In this document: positions 1 to 11,879 of the stretch, piece after piece
Position numbering within the stretch: position 1 is the stretch's first letter
Layout: each line of letters begins with the position of its first letter
Made by a program: the position numbers and the translations under genes
Notes under the pieces: generated by a model
Databases searched by the model: none
The model's input: the letters and a program-made list of their open reading frames with translations, nothing else
Told to the model about the DNA's origin: nothing
From: Blastomussa wellsi
Taxonomy: Eukaryota > Cnidaria > Anthozoa > Scleractinia > Plerogyridae
Length of the DNA stretch: 64,000 nucleotides
Direction: 5' to 3'
Assembly: GCA_947652115.1 (NCBI GenBank)
Contig: OX393563.1
Location: 26,198,294 to 26,262,293, forward strand

Positions 1-751
1 TAATCGGATAACGAAACTTTCCGCAGCAAATGCAAAAGTACCCTATATTTTTATAAATATTTCGCGCTCTTAAAATGGTTCAATGCCTTTGAAATTTTCG
101 AGATGACACATAACAAGCTAGACTTTCGATCTAGAGATTTTAAAAAAAATTCTATCGACTAGTTTTTAAATAGATGCTCCCATATCAAAGGCATGAGAAA
201 AATGTGAATATTAAAGACATTACTTTTGAGTTCGCAGAAAAAAATCTAGTGAAGCAAACTGGATAAAAACTTTCAGGAAAGTTGTTCTATGCCAAAGGTA
301 TAAAACATGGAAAGGACATTGTTACAATCTACAGGAAGCCGCTGGAATCACGAACTAACAGATACTAAGGCGAACATGTTAAATTTTGACAGCAAAATAT
401 TCAACTAGCTTTTTTTCAAAAACGCTCTCATATAATTTTTCAAAACTTTGCAGTGTGGAAGATCTAAATGTATACTAGAAGGGACGTGGATTCGTTTTAA
501 AAGTTTAGGTCTGGATTTGGAGAAAAATGCTGATTTTCAGAAACCATGACGTCATCATTTCGTTGCTATGGTAATACCGATACCAATGAAATGTACATTT
601 TTGGAAACCTTATTCATTTTCTAGTTGCCCGACCGACGCAAGACAGCAAAGCTGTAGCCTATTAAAGCCGGGTTGGTGTAGTTCCGAAAAACTGAGATGA
701 GCTACCTTAACGCACAAGCAGTCCGAAAAGCTTCAATTATGATTCAATATT
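1..751. other. AT-rich sequence, no gene recognised
   Basis: No coding signal, long repeat or RNA-like structure was recognised here. The reading frames are short and broken, and base composition is that of the general intergenic DNA of the window. Confidence 0.5.
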
Positions 752-913
752 AATATAATTTGGTTTTATCAACTGGGTTGATAATGTCAATTGGCCACCG
801 TAAAGAGATTCAAGAGCTGACGTTTCGAGCGTTAGCCCTTCGTCGGAGCGAATCGGACTCTTTACGGTGGCCAATTGACATTATCAACCCAGTTGATAAA
901 ACCAAATTATATT
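752..913. repeat. Palindromic terminal repeat of a Penelope-like element
   Basis: Bases 752-807 and 858-913 form a perfect 56-bp inverted repeat separated by a 50-bp spacer. The spacer carries the CGAAACGTCAGC-type motif on the minus strand. The same 56-bp arm recurs at 40577-40632 (one mismatch), directly downstream of a GIY-YIG-encoding Penelope-like element, and at 49061-49116 (identical). This assigns the repeat to the terminal repeat of that Penelope family. No RT is attached here, so this is a solo palindromic terminus. An apparent 76-codon frame across it is an accident of the palindrome. Confidence 0.8.
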
Positions 914-920
914 GTTATAC

Positions 921-957
<37 letters not shown>

Positions 958-2764
958 TATCCCCTCTATGATTCAATATTACTTTCTTAATCTTCTACAG
1001 CCTGAGTAAAACTTGTTATAAACACGTCTATGCATGGCGTACCTACTTTTCATTTTGGTTCTATTTATTTATCAAAGCGACCCTTCTGTTCCAAGATTAA
1101 AATAGAAAGTCTCAAAACTAGTTACAATGCATTTTCGTTAATGTAAGTTATGAGAATTTGACAGTGCATCAAGACATCCCTAATATTCATGCTTGTTATT
1201 CTTATTGCTACATCAATTCGATAAAACTGCAGATTTTCTTACTGAATGCCTTACGTTCCTTTAACATTCACTCTGAGAAATGTTACATAACAATTTCACA
1301 TGGAATAATTGTAAATCCTTTCCATATGGACTTTTGTTTCCTTACTTTTGTACATTGAATACAACACAATCAGTGTCAATAACAATTTTTGAGAATCACC
1401 GCACATCTTTTTCACATTTTTCAAGTATATCAATTTCAATCCTTTTCTATAAAAGCCATCCTTGTTTCTTCTCAGTGTACTTCTTTGGTGTTTTTCTACC
1501 TTTGTAAACAATTATTTCAAGGTTTTTGATTTGAGGCTTGATTAGACTAACTTCACTCTTGGTAACTAAAGTCCATTTTAAAAAAACTATCATTTCGGTG
1601 TACCACAGCTCGATTTGAAAATTCCAAACTGTTGCACAATTTCCCAGGACAAGACAGAGCCCCGTTAACGAATCTATAGCTATGTTATGGTTTGTACATC
1701 CTGAAAATTTAGCCTAAATTTGTTTGTCATTTGTAATCCCCATCAATCTTCTCCATCCTTGTTTTCTGTATCACCTCTTTGGTGTTTTTCTTCCTTAGTA
1801 GACTAATGTTCTGTAGTTTCCAACATTGAAAGGGTAATTTTCTTCCATGCAAAGAAAGAAAACAACTCAAAATATAGTGAGGTAAATAGCTTGCTACAAT
1901 TCAATTAACTTCTGTGAAACAATCTAGCGGCAGCAGTTAAAGAATCAATCGACACCCAAAAAATGAGTTGTTTTCATCAAAGTTGAAAAACTTTTCTGCT
2001 TGCTTGAACAGCATAAACTACTTTATAGAGAAGCCTTGGGAAAATTGTAGTATTTACTGCGCAACGGCCTTTTGGCCTTCTTTGGGGTACCATAAAAAAC
2101 TGTACACAGAATTACGACAATTCTAGTGGTGCGAAACAAATACGCAATAATTGGCGAACAAGTTGTGATTTTTTTCTTGGCATTACTAATTACATAGAAA
2201 CAAAAAACAGGTTTGAAACACCCTTAATTTTATAACTTACAACTTAAAATCTAGCTTGTTGATCTCCATTTTTTATTGTTAAATACTGATTAGCTCGTCA
2301 GGATACAACTTTTTTAAAGTTAACAAAATTTCCAGGAATGGTTTCAGAGCCACCTAAACTGTTTGAAAATTTATGGTGCCTCCGAAACCGCTCTTTGGTT
2401 GATCACAATTCAGTAATAAACAAGGGAGTTCACTGATCTCGTTTTTGAGTTACAAGCACTTAAAGCAAAACTTAAGGGTGTTTGTAACCAGTTATACTGT
2501 TGCTATGGTAACCAGAAATGTCACGAAAACAATCATAACTTTTCGATTTTATTATTCTCACATCAACTGATAAAGAGCAGTAGCACTGATCCATCAAAGT
2601 ATAACAGCTGGAATATGTTGGAAACTATTCTGAGCAACCTTAATTAAGCTATCACTTCTAAAACATTGACAGGTTTGAAAATACTAGATCCATTTTTAGC
2701 AGAAACATTTCATCAGAGATATCACAAATTTAAAAAATAATTTATGTCCTAAACAGAGTGCTTA
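914..2764. other. Non-coding AT-rich stretch
   Basis: No supported gene. Two T-rich segments (about 1450-1500 and 1750-1800) share the phrase CCATCCTTGTTT followed by CTTTGGTGTTTTTCT, which suggests a small local direct duplication. The frames that exist on both strands have low complexity and no recognisable domain. Confidence 0.45.
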
Positions 2765-3204
2765 AAGTGCATCTAACCCCAAAAATAGTTTTGGCTGAAA
2801 TAACCCTTTGCATCAGTTTGAAATGCATTGCACCTTTCATTTCTACTTTTTACCTAATTATGACTGTTTATAGCATTCAAAAGTTACGATAAACTGCATC
2901 AAACTTCAACAAAGTCAGAAGGGGCATGGGTCTATTCCCAAATTGATATCACAAACTGATTCGCATTGCCTCAAGACTTTGTAAACATACATGTAAATCA
3001 GTTTGTCACGTCAATTTGGTAATAGAACCAGGCCCCTTCTGATTTGGTTGTGGAACAGATGATGCTCAGTTTTCCGTAACTTTTGAATGCTGTAAATAGG
3101 TAGTCAAAAGTTAGTAAAAAGGAGAAACAAAAGGTGCAAATATACGTTTGAAACTGATGCAAAGGTTTATTTCAGCAAAAAATACTTTGTGGGTTGGAGC
3201 ACTT
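2765..3204. mobile_element. 440-bp foldback MITE, copy 1 (TA-flanked)
   Basis: The element begins AAGTGCATCTAACCCC and ends with the inverse (GGAGCACTT), flanked by TA on both sides. The two halves are near-complete inverted complements (for example CAGAAGGGGCATGGGTCTATT against the GGCCCCTTCTG half), so the whole copy can fold into one hairpin. A second copy lies at 20222-20658. TA flanks, short ends and no coding capacity fit a Tc1/mariner-type MITE; the superfamily is inferred from the TA duplication only. Confidence 0.75.
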
Positions 3205-3539
3205 TAATCAACACCCAAATTTGAATGAGAAAGAATATTTTTTGAAATAATTATCAAAAGTTCAAATTTTAGTATTCTTGGGAAAAGCTGATAAAAACCA
3301 CTTAATAAACTTCAACCAAATGTTCAAGAAAAAGAAAATAGTAAACCAAAGTCTAGATATGAATTGGTGCACACGCGAACTTAAATTCCATTTTATCTCA
3401 CTTCACTTTTTAAACAGCATTATTATTACAGGGATTTCCATCCCTCAGAAACTGTGATTGAGCTTGTGTAAAACTATGATAACCTTGCTGATGTTATTGA
3501 TGATTTTATTTTTGGTATCATGTATGCTTGACCCTTTTA

Positions 3540-5075
3540 CTGTATTTAAGGTTACTTCCCACCTCTATGGCTGTCCCTTGGGCAAAATTCGAATGCACGC
3601 TAGTTTCAATGAAATCTTAACAAACTACACATCAAAAGAAAGCTCAATAAATGGAGTCTCCAATAATATATAGCTTTAGCCAAGCCTAAAAGTGGAGCTC
3701 CGAATTTTTGCTGGTTCTTAATAATTTCTGAAATTGGGTGCTGAAATTGCATTCATTCAAAGTTCAAGCACGTGCAACTACTTAAAAAAGATTCCACAGC
3801 TGAAATAAATAAGAATTAAAAACGTCAGCTCCAATTGCAGAATTTCAACTGAGAATGACCATGAAAAAATTAAAAAATCCTGTCAGTAGCCAAAAAAATC
3901 GGACCTCAGACCGTGATCAATGAAAAATAATACCTGGTCAGCGATCAAATTAAAAAAAAATGACCTCGATGAGTTCTAAATGTGAGCCTCCGATCTGGTA
4001 ATGTCATAGCGGAGCTCCAGCGGCCCAAAGGGCCGCAAAGGGGAGTCCCATACTCATATGGGAAAGAAAAGGAAACCCATGAGTTGATTTTCTCATGGTT
4101 ATCATGGCTACTGGTATTGCTCGTGGGCACGTATGCACAACGATGGCGACTATTACGACGATGACGGAGTCGCGCAACATGACAGCTATAAATAGCCATG
4201 TCTTGTCAACACCTAGTCAGCCATGTTATGGTCAATTGGCAGCTGTCAAATCGAGGTATCCGCTGACCAGTATCACATGACCAGATCGTGGGCTCAGGTT
4301 AGAACTCATCAAGGTAACGCGATTTTTTTTAAATTGACCGCTGACCAGGCATTGGTTCTATTCATTGATCGCGGGTTCAAGTCCGTTTTTTTCTTCTGGC
4401 AGCATTTTTTAACTTTTTATGGTCATTCTTAGCGGAAATTCTGCAATTGGAGAATTTATTTCAGAGAAATTATTAAGAACCAGCAAAAATACGTAGCTCC
4501 GCTTTTAGGCTTGGCTAAATCTATATATTACTGGTCAATGGATACCTTCTTTTTACAGCTGTCAATTGACCACAACATGGCAAAGATGTCAATTTATGGC
4601 AGCCTTTTAAAATGTTAACCAGGTGGAACTCTCTGGACTCTGGCATATTGATATTTGGGGCCACATCGTACACGCCCGAGTCGTGCTGCTTGCCATTTTG
4701 ACCATGAGAAATTAAATTAAGCGAGATGAGTTGCATAAATGGATGCCATGGGAAAAATATTTTACATATCAGAATTTCCTGACCCTTTTGTTGACTGATG
4801 CCTTGTGAATAACACTGTGCAGGCATTTTGCTCAGCTGTGGCATCCGATACCCGATAAATTCAATAGAAACCTTGATTGTTTCACGTCTTACCAGCTCCT
4901 GCCACTTACATGGACTAAAGGGAAAAATCTCTTAACTACATTTTATTGTAAACACCATTAATTTTATTAAGCTTTCTTCTGATGTATAGTTTGTAAGGAT
5001 TTTATTGAAACTAGCACACGTATCAATTTTTCCTGAAGGACACCCGCAAAGGTGGGAAATAACCTTAAATTTGTT
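3540..5075. mobile_element. Large composite foldback element
   Basis: Three pairs of inverted segments are nested around a common centre. Bases ~3540-3660 match the complement of ~4925-5075 (TTACTTCCCACCT against AGGTGGGAAATAA). Bases ~3660-3980 match the complement of ~4300-4530 (TAGCTTTAGCCAAGCCTAAAAG against CTTTTAGGCTTGGCTAAA). Bases ~4210-4268 match the complement of ~4533-4590. Arms are diverged, so the element is old. It carries no recognisable protein; frames inside it are non-coding. Confidence 0.6.
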
Positions 5076-5279
5076 AATGCGAAGCCAAAACATCTTTGCA
5101 TATTCCTCTAGGCAAAAACGCAAAGGCAACAATGGAAAAAATGTTCTGAAACGACCTTCAGACTTCAGACAGTTTGAAAATCTTCAGAAATCTGAAAAAT
5201 GGTCACAAATCTTCAGAAAATCTTCTAAAACTTTATTTATAATTTATGTATTTTTTCGCTGTTTTCTTTTCTTCCCTTG

Positions 5280-5372
5280 AGCCCGCCTCGAATAGCTATC
5301 AAGCTACTCACGGGCTCAAACATTTTGTATTACTTCGGTATTAATTAATAAAGTTGTTGTTGTTGTTGTCTC
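5280..5372 (+). mobile_element. LINE 3' end with GTT microsatellite tail
   Basis: A short hairpin (GAGCCCG ... CGGGCTC) is followed by AATAAAG and then (TTG)n. A terminal stem-loop followed by a simple-repeat tail is typical of CR1/L2-type LINE 3' ends. No ORF belonging to it is recognisable upstream, so this is a 5'-truncated remnant. Confidence 0.5.
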
Positions 5373-6059
5373 GTGTTCAACTCAGTATATCTCATTTGTT
5401 AAACAACAATTTCACATCTCTGTGCTCCATTTATTATTCTATTTTTAATTTGCCATAGGTTATTAAATTGGACTACACTTCTCACTTTAAGAAATCTAAA
5501 TACTAAATTCTATACTGCATGACATCTCAAAGTTGTCAGATCCTCTTACATCTCCTTACATTTAAAAAACCATGTCAAACATTCAGAAAAATCTGCCATT
5601 AAATCCAGATGCACCTCAATTGCAGAACTTAAAAAAAAATATAAACACTTACATCGACCAATGTTTTGATCTTTTAAATGACATTATGTTTACTGTCACG
5701 CCAGCAAAATATAGTCAATGGAACATGACGCCGGTATCTTTGGGTCTTTCATGGCAACACAGCTCTCAATAAAATTATTTTGCAGTCAAGTGCCAAATGT
5801 CGTCAAACTCTGAGACTCTTTGTATATTGGGTTTAAACATTATGACTTTGTTGTCTTTAGCATATTATAACGATTCATGGCATTGGTGTAAAATATTGAA
5901 GCACTATGCATTGTGATGTTTTAACAAGTGTAATGATAAGCTGGTCCGTAGTACAGCTCTTTCTACTGGGTATTTTGTAGACGTTTGTCTAGCTATAAAA
6001 GCTCAAACAAACTGTTCAGAGTTCACTTCAGTGTTCTGTTGTACAGCGCAGTTAGTACT

Positions 6060-7795
6060 TGTTGTACCATCAACTCTACATATGAAGCTCAAGACGTCAC
6101 AGCTGATGAAGTTATACGGAACCACACAACCACTTTAGACGACTTATTCAACATCACATTACATCAGAAGGAGAAAAATTTGCCTCAAATGTATTGGATA
6201 CCTAAGCTTCACAAAACACCATACAAAGCATGATTTATTGCAGGATCAAGTTCTTGTACCACTACTAAACTTTCTCAAACTCATTAATAATTCATCGAGT
6301 TAAAACAAAGACAATCATAACCGTGAAGGAGGTTTTGATACCCGATCTTAATTAGCATAGATTTTGACGATTTTATTTCTCCGTTTACTCCTTGGTTTTT
6401 GTTTCGATTGAGAAGATATATCAAACACTCGAGACAGTGTTTCATCGGCTATCCAAACACCTCGAAGTTCATTAAAAATACTCCGCTGTGCGTCGTATTT
6501 TCAACTCTCTTCTCGGTGTTTGGATATCCCGATGAAACACTGTCTCTCGTGTTTGATATATTACATCTAAACAAGCAATTATACCATGTTAATTTAACTC
6601 TCTCGTTCTAATCAGCATGTTACTATTGTACATTCTTTTGTTACTTTTGGCTATTTTGTTAGGTTCCCAATTTATTTCACACTTGTTAGTTATCTTTGTT
6701 TAGCATTATATTATAAGTTCAAATGTAACTTCAAATTAATTCTACTTTCAACTGAAGATGGTCGTTGAACGACCGAAACATGTCTTGCAAACGTAGTTTC
6801 AAATGTGTCGTTATTTTTATATAAATTAATTACTAGTTGCCTCAAACTAGTTAAAAATCATTGTCATGCTTATTGTAAAACTATTCTACAAAGAACAGGT
6901 ATTAACAGCATGTGGATCATCAACAACTCACTGGATGTACTTCGCACTTTGCAAGACAAACAACTTTCGTTAAACAAGTTAAGCACTTGGGACTTTTCAA
7001 CTCTATATACAAGCCTACCGCACGCCAAACTTAAACTTCAACTGCACGATCTACTGGAAAGAGTTTTTAGCAACCAATTCATTGCAACCAATAAGAAGTC
7101 GTCAAAATACAGTTACTTTTCTTGTAGAGACCTTTGCTGTGCTATTGACTTTCTTATCAACAACATCTACGTCCGTTTTTTCGGCAAGTTATTGGTATAC
7201 CGATGGGCACTAACAGTGCGCCTTTATTGGCTGATCTCTTTCTCCACACTTTCGAGTACGACTTCATGCTAAAAACTATGAAACAAGACATGACAAAGGC
7301 CGCAACATTCAGCAATACCTTTCGCTATATCGACGATTTATTCAGCGTCAACAATGCGAATTTTGGAAATTGTATCCACGAAATTTACCCGACAGAACTG
7401 GAACTGAAAAACACTACCGTGGCTTCAAATGAAGGGTGTTATCTTGACATTAAGATCATTCAGACGACAACACACCTTGTCATATAAGTGTCTACGACAA
7501 GAGAGATGACTTCTCATTCTGGATTGTAAACTTTCCTCATATGGACAGCAACATCCCAGCCAATCCGGCCTATGGTGTTTACATATATCAATTGGTGCGA
7601 TATGCTAGAATTTGCTCATCCAAATTGGACTTTATAGACAGGCTTCATAGTCTTTCTTCACGTCTTCATCACCAAGGCTTCAACACTGCTATGCTTCTCA
7701 AATCGTTTAATAAATTCTTCAAGCGCCACGGTGAAATCATTCGCGTTAAATATGACATTACACTTAGGGAATTGAGATCAGTGGTTTGTGATTGA
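6060..7795 (+). pseudogene. Broken Penelope-type reverse transcriptase
   Basis: A reverse transcriptase of Penelope-like (or closely related) type, decayed. The 5' piece (6060-6236) ends in the fingers motif YWIPKLHKTPYK, the typical start of Penelope RTs, and FIAGSSSCTTT follows in frame after a stop. The ORF is then interrupted by about 0.55 kb of foreign DNA (about 6285-6820). It resumes with WDFSTLYTSLPH (motif A region, 6988-7023), shifts frame near 7200 into MGTNSAPLLADLFL (motif B'), keeps the catalytic RYIDDL at about 7321-7340, shifts again near 7480, and ends with a thumb-like segment to 7795. No GIY-YIG domain is visible downstream. At least two frameshifts plus the insertion make it non-functional. 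Upstream frames at 5572-5772 may be a further remnant, but I cannot place them. Confidence 0.75.
6414..6575. repeat. Inverted repeat inside the RT-interrupting insert
   Basis: About 45 bp around 6415-6462 (ATATCAAACACTCGAGACAG and onward) pairs with about 6517-6566 (GTGTTTGGATATCCCGATGA and onward) with a few mismatches and a ~60-bp loop. It lies in the insertion that splits the Penelope-type RT, so it is probably a MITE or part of one. Confidence 0.6.
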
Positions 7796-9925
7796 GAACA
7801 AACAACGTATCCTTTGCTTGTTTGTAATTGTTACGTCGTCTTTGTAACTCTAATTAATTTATACGCACTGCTTCCGGGTCCTTCATTTGGATTTGAAGGC
7901 GTGTGCACATATTTTCGTATGTGGTGCGCATGTTTGGTTTATTTAGTTGACGTGTATGCTTAGTTCGCAATTTAACGGTTTAATTTATTTTTCGTTGTTT
8001 TCCTTATTACTTTTTCTTGTCAGTAACTGTGCTCACATCGTGGGTGGCTCCACCTGAAATGTTCTGCAATTGGTATAGGATTTAATGGAGCCAAAACCAA
8101 TTGTGGAATTACAAGCATTTTAGGCATCCTACTGATGAACGGTTATGGCAATTAGATATTTTTTACAGGAGCCAACATTGAGATTGTGGTCTGTCGCCTT
8201 TGAATTGTAAAGTATCGTAAAAAATTTTTCCCTCCCTCCCTCCCTTTGGCGACAGGGTTGGTCATTTTATTTGCAATCTATTAAACAAGGGTCACTCCTA
8301 CGTCTTTTGGTGAAGTCTGCGCAGTGACTTCCCCTAAGCTTGTTGAACTGACTGCCTTTGGATATCGCTTGCTAACCTATACTCTTGTCCGATCCAGCAT
8401 GTGCTGTTTTGCATTTAGTAGCCCACATATTAAATAAATATTAAGGAAAAGTGACATTTAAAGACTCTATCCACCAGGATGCTTTGCGCTCCACGGCTGA
8501 GGTTTTGTACAATAGGAAACCTCCATTGGTTGTGTTGAAGATCATTTCGCTCTTCAATGCTTTAGAAACCAAGTCATCTATCTGGATTTTTTGGCCCCTA
8601 TTGCTTTAATGAAAAGATTTGATATTGTTCTTAACATTGAGGAGATTATTTGGCCATAAATTGTTCATCTGGCATGTATTTGAGAAGCTAAACAACTGCC
8701 GTTTCCCGATGTGACTTTGTCCATGGCGACAGCAAAGAATTCTGTGGAAAGGAGAAAGGCTCTTTTCAAGAAATACTTCAGAAAATCTGTCCAGGATCGG
8801 TGGAGGAACAAAGAAGATGCACCCGAATAAATGTTCTGGTTTGCTCTAGTAAGTGACACTGATTTTCCTTCGCATTAATTTGTTGCTTTCAGAACAGATG
8901 AAAATAGGCTATCGCATTACATTTACATTCTTCCAGTGTCAAGTTAACTTTGGTGTGATTGCTTGAACTTTATTGCGATTATATTTGCTTTCTCTTCTAC
9001 GATTGATTCCTGGTAAAGGACACCTTCCATTTCAAAAAGGAACGAGCTGAAAACATTTGAGCATTCGTACATGACCGGATAAAACTCTGTAGGGGATTCT
9101 AAACTCTGGTAAGGAAATCGCCAACAGAAAAATAAGGATTCATTGCTTGTACATCTTTGCCTGTACAGAATTTTAACCGTAGTAAGTGCTTTGTATTCTG
9201 CATATCTGATTGAGAAAGCCAATAAGGGCAAATTTATCTTACCGAGTTGTTTTCAAATTGTTGCATGACACATCGTTGCATGCACGGCAGGAGCTTGCAG
9301 TTGATTGTGACCCCAACACAACGCGGTCATAATTTAAAATACGGTTTATCTGTATTTCTTAGCTATATGTAGATGGTATGAAAAGAAAACATTTTATGCC
9401 ATTTTGTACTGGTAGATTTTATTTTAGGACGCTAAATGCCCAAATCTGTTCAATTTTCAAACGCATTTTCTTCATCACAAAAACAAACGCGCGCAGTGCA
9501 TCCTGGCAGAAAGAGAGTCTTTAAAGTAACTTGAAATGAAATGAAAGGTGACAAAAGGAATGATCATGTAGGTCAAGGGTGATGGTCTTCGGTGTGTCCA
9601 CAGGTGACTTACGAGTCCAATTAATTTTTTGCTTGAAATATTGGTCACATTGTGGGCAACTGGTACCAGGCGGGAAAGCAGGCAGTGGTTGTTATTGGTG
9701 CTCTTTCCTACTCCTTCATTTCTTCTCCAGCTCTTGACATCTTCTCACTTCAAAGTGTTTCTCAAGAGAGGCCTGTCCCGTGCTTTCTCCTCCCAACAAC
9801 TGATGTCGATGCTGCACATCTTAAGGTTCGCTTTCAGCACATCTTTGAAACACTTCTACTGCCCCCCTCTCAAACCAGTTCCGAGTAGAAGATCTGCTTA
9901 GCAAGATGTTGGTCAGGCATTTGTC
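7796..9925. other. Non-coding stretch downstream of the RT
   Basis: The first few hundred bases may be the 3' untranslated part of the RT element. A (CCCT)n tract lies at about 8231-8246. A 35-codon frame from ATG 8724 (MATAKNSVERRKALFKKY...) and a 95-codon minus-strand frame at 8944-9231 are present but match no family I know, and neither has convincing splice or start context. Bases 9620-9925 are probably the 3' part of the minus-strand LINE that follows. Confidence 0.4.
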
Positions 9926-11470
9926 CTACATAGCCGCTCCACCTGGGTTGATTCTTGATGATGTTGACTTTGATGCTAGTTGTTTGATGCTTCTCGTTCT
10001 TCTGTCTTCCCAACTGATGTGGAGGACCTTTCGGAGACAGCGTTGATTGAACTTCTCGAGAGATTTTAGATTGTGACGATAAGGGGTACAGGTCTCAGAT
10101 CCATAGAGGAGCGTTGAGATAATGACTGTCTTGTACATCAGGGCCTTTGTTTCTGTTAGAATATCACGGTCCTCAGAAACTCGTATTTGGAGTTTGCTAA
10201 AAGCATTACCAGCGAACTTCAGGAGATATTGGATTTCAACCTGAATGTCAACATTTGCTGACAGAAGTTGTTTACGTTCTCCAATGGTGTTGCGCCTGTT
10301 ACAAGTGTGGGGAGGTGTTTGATAGAGGACCTGGGTTTTCTTGATGTTGATGTTCAGTCCAAGCCTCGTGCATGCCTGATGGAAGGCAGTCAAGATATGC
10401 TGCAGATAGTCTTCATTGAGTGCTACTTAATACAGTCTTATCATCAGCATATTTGAGCTCCAAGAAGCTGCACACGGTTGGTTGTCTTGGTCTTTCTTTT
10501 GAGGTTGAAGAGTTTGCCATCCATATATGTAGTAGGAGATCTTGATGTTTCTGTGAGAATATCATGGTCCTCGGATACTCATATTCGGAGTTTGCTGAAA
10601 GCATTCCCCAGCGAACTTCAGACGATGTTAGATTTCAACCTGAAAGTCGACATTTGCTGACAGATGTCTTCCGAGGTAATAGAAGTGGTTTATGTTCTCC
10701 AGTGGTGTTGTGTTATCTTCAGCATATTGGAGGTCCAAAATGCTGCACACGGTTGTCCTGGTCTTACTTTTGAGGTTGAAGAGTTTGCTGTCCATATGGT
10801 AGGAAATCTTGATGCCAGGTGGAAGGTCATCGCAGATTAACTCCAGATCATCGCAACGATGATGGTGAAAAGATGGGTGCCACTAAACAGCCTTATATTA
10901 CTCCAGATGTAACTGTGAAATGCTCAGAGCTGTCCCTGTTGGTCTGGACTCTAGACAGCAAGTCATCGTGAAGTAGTTGGAGGATTTGAATGAAGTTGTC
11001 TGGGCATCCGTATCTGGTCAGTATGTCCCAGAGGAGCTCACGATGAAGGCCATGTAGAGTGGTCGGTGTTGGTGACGGCGTTTTTCTTGCAGTTGGAAGA
11101 GGGGTGGAGAACATATCAGTGGTGCTTCACGATGGTCTGAAGCCGGCCTGCCACTCGGGAAGGATCCTCTCTGACAGAGCTTTGAGATGGTTGTTCAAGA
11201 TACAGTATGTGCTAGCATCTTAACGGCTGTTGCCAACAGGGAGATCCCACGATAGTTTCTACATTCAGATCGATCACTTTTGTGTTTGTTTGTTGGGGTT
11301 AAATGGATACATGTGAAGGTTGTGGAACATACACTAAAGCTGTAACTGCCTATTTCTAGAAGATATTTGATTACGAGGAAAGGCTGCTTGGAAGGCAATG
11401 ACTTAAAAAAGTATTGCACTAAAAGTACTTTGTAATTCGTCATTGAATAAAAATAACATTCATTTGACAA
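9926..11470 (-). mobile_element. Degenerate LINE, reverse transcriptase fragments
   Basis: Pieces of one non-LTR reverse transcriptase are ordered 5' to 3' on the minus strand. About 11290-11195 encodes a CRNYRGISLL segment (fingers). About 11080-10893 encodes LWDILTRYGCPDNF followed by QILQLLHDDL (palm). Then come YADDKTVLSS (about 10440-10413; the catalytic YADD is retained) and 10393-9926, with LGLNINIKKTQV, LLYGSETCTPYRR-like (here YRH) and CLRKVLHISWEDRRT (thumb). The reading frame is broken many times. A region is duplicated head-to-tail: 10150-10545 resembles 10550-10812. This type of RT sequence is common in metazoan genomes; I do not assign a clade. Confidence 0.75.
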
Positions 11471-11879
11471 GCTGTTCCAAGGCCCAAACCCTTACACTAT
11501 CATATGCCATTCTTGGCAGAAAAGGTATCCCTTCCATATAGACTAGTGTACTTTTGATAGGAAAATGGTACCCCTTTCAAAAGGGCTACTTTTTTCTTGA
11601 TTTTTAACTTGAATAAATCGTGGGGTTTCGTTTTTCCGACAGACCGAAACAACTTTTTCTTTCAAATAAAAAAAAAATGATTATAGAAGTATGATGGCCG
11701 TAGGGCAAGTTAAAGGACAAACCTAAATAATTCTTTTGAAATCACCAAGAAAGACATTGTAGCTGATGGCTGAAATTGAGAAACAAAGCATTCTTTATGC
11801 TCTTTTATTTAACTCTGGGTAATCACAAGTCAAGGAAATCTTCTGCCATAAGTAAGACTCTCTGTTACCCTTAATTGAT

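Noticed and set aside
760..990. A 76-codon frame at the left end
   Set aside because: It reads straight through the Penelope palindrome; an artefact of the inverted repeat.
8724..8831. A 35-codon frame (MATAKNSVERRK...) as a small gene
   Set aside because: A good start context but no homologue known to me, no splice partner and surrounded by non-coding DNA.
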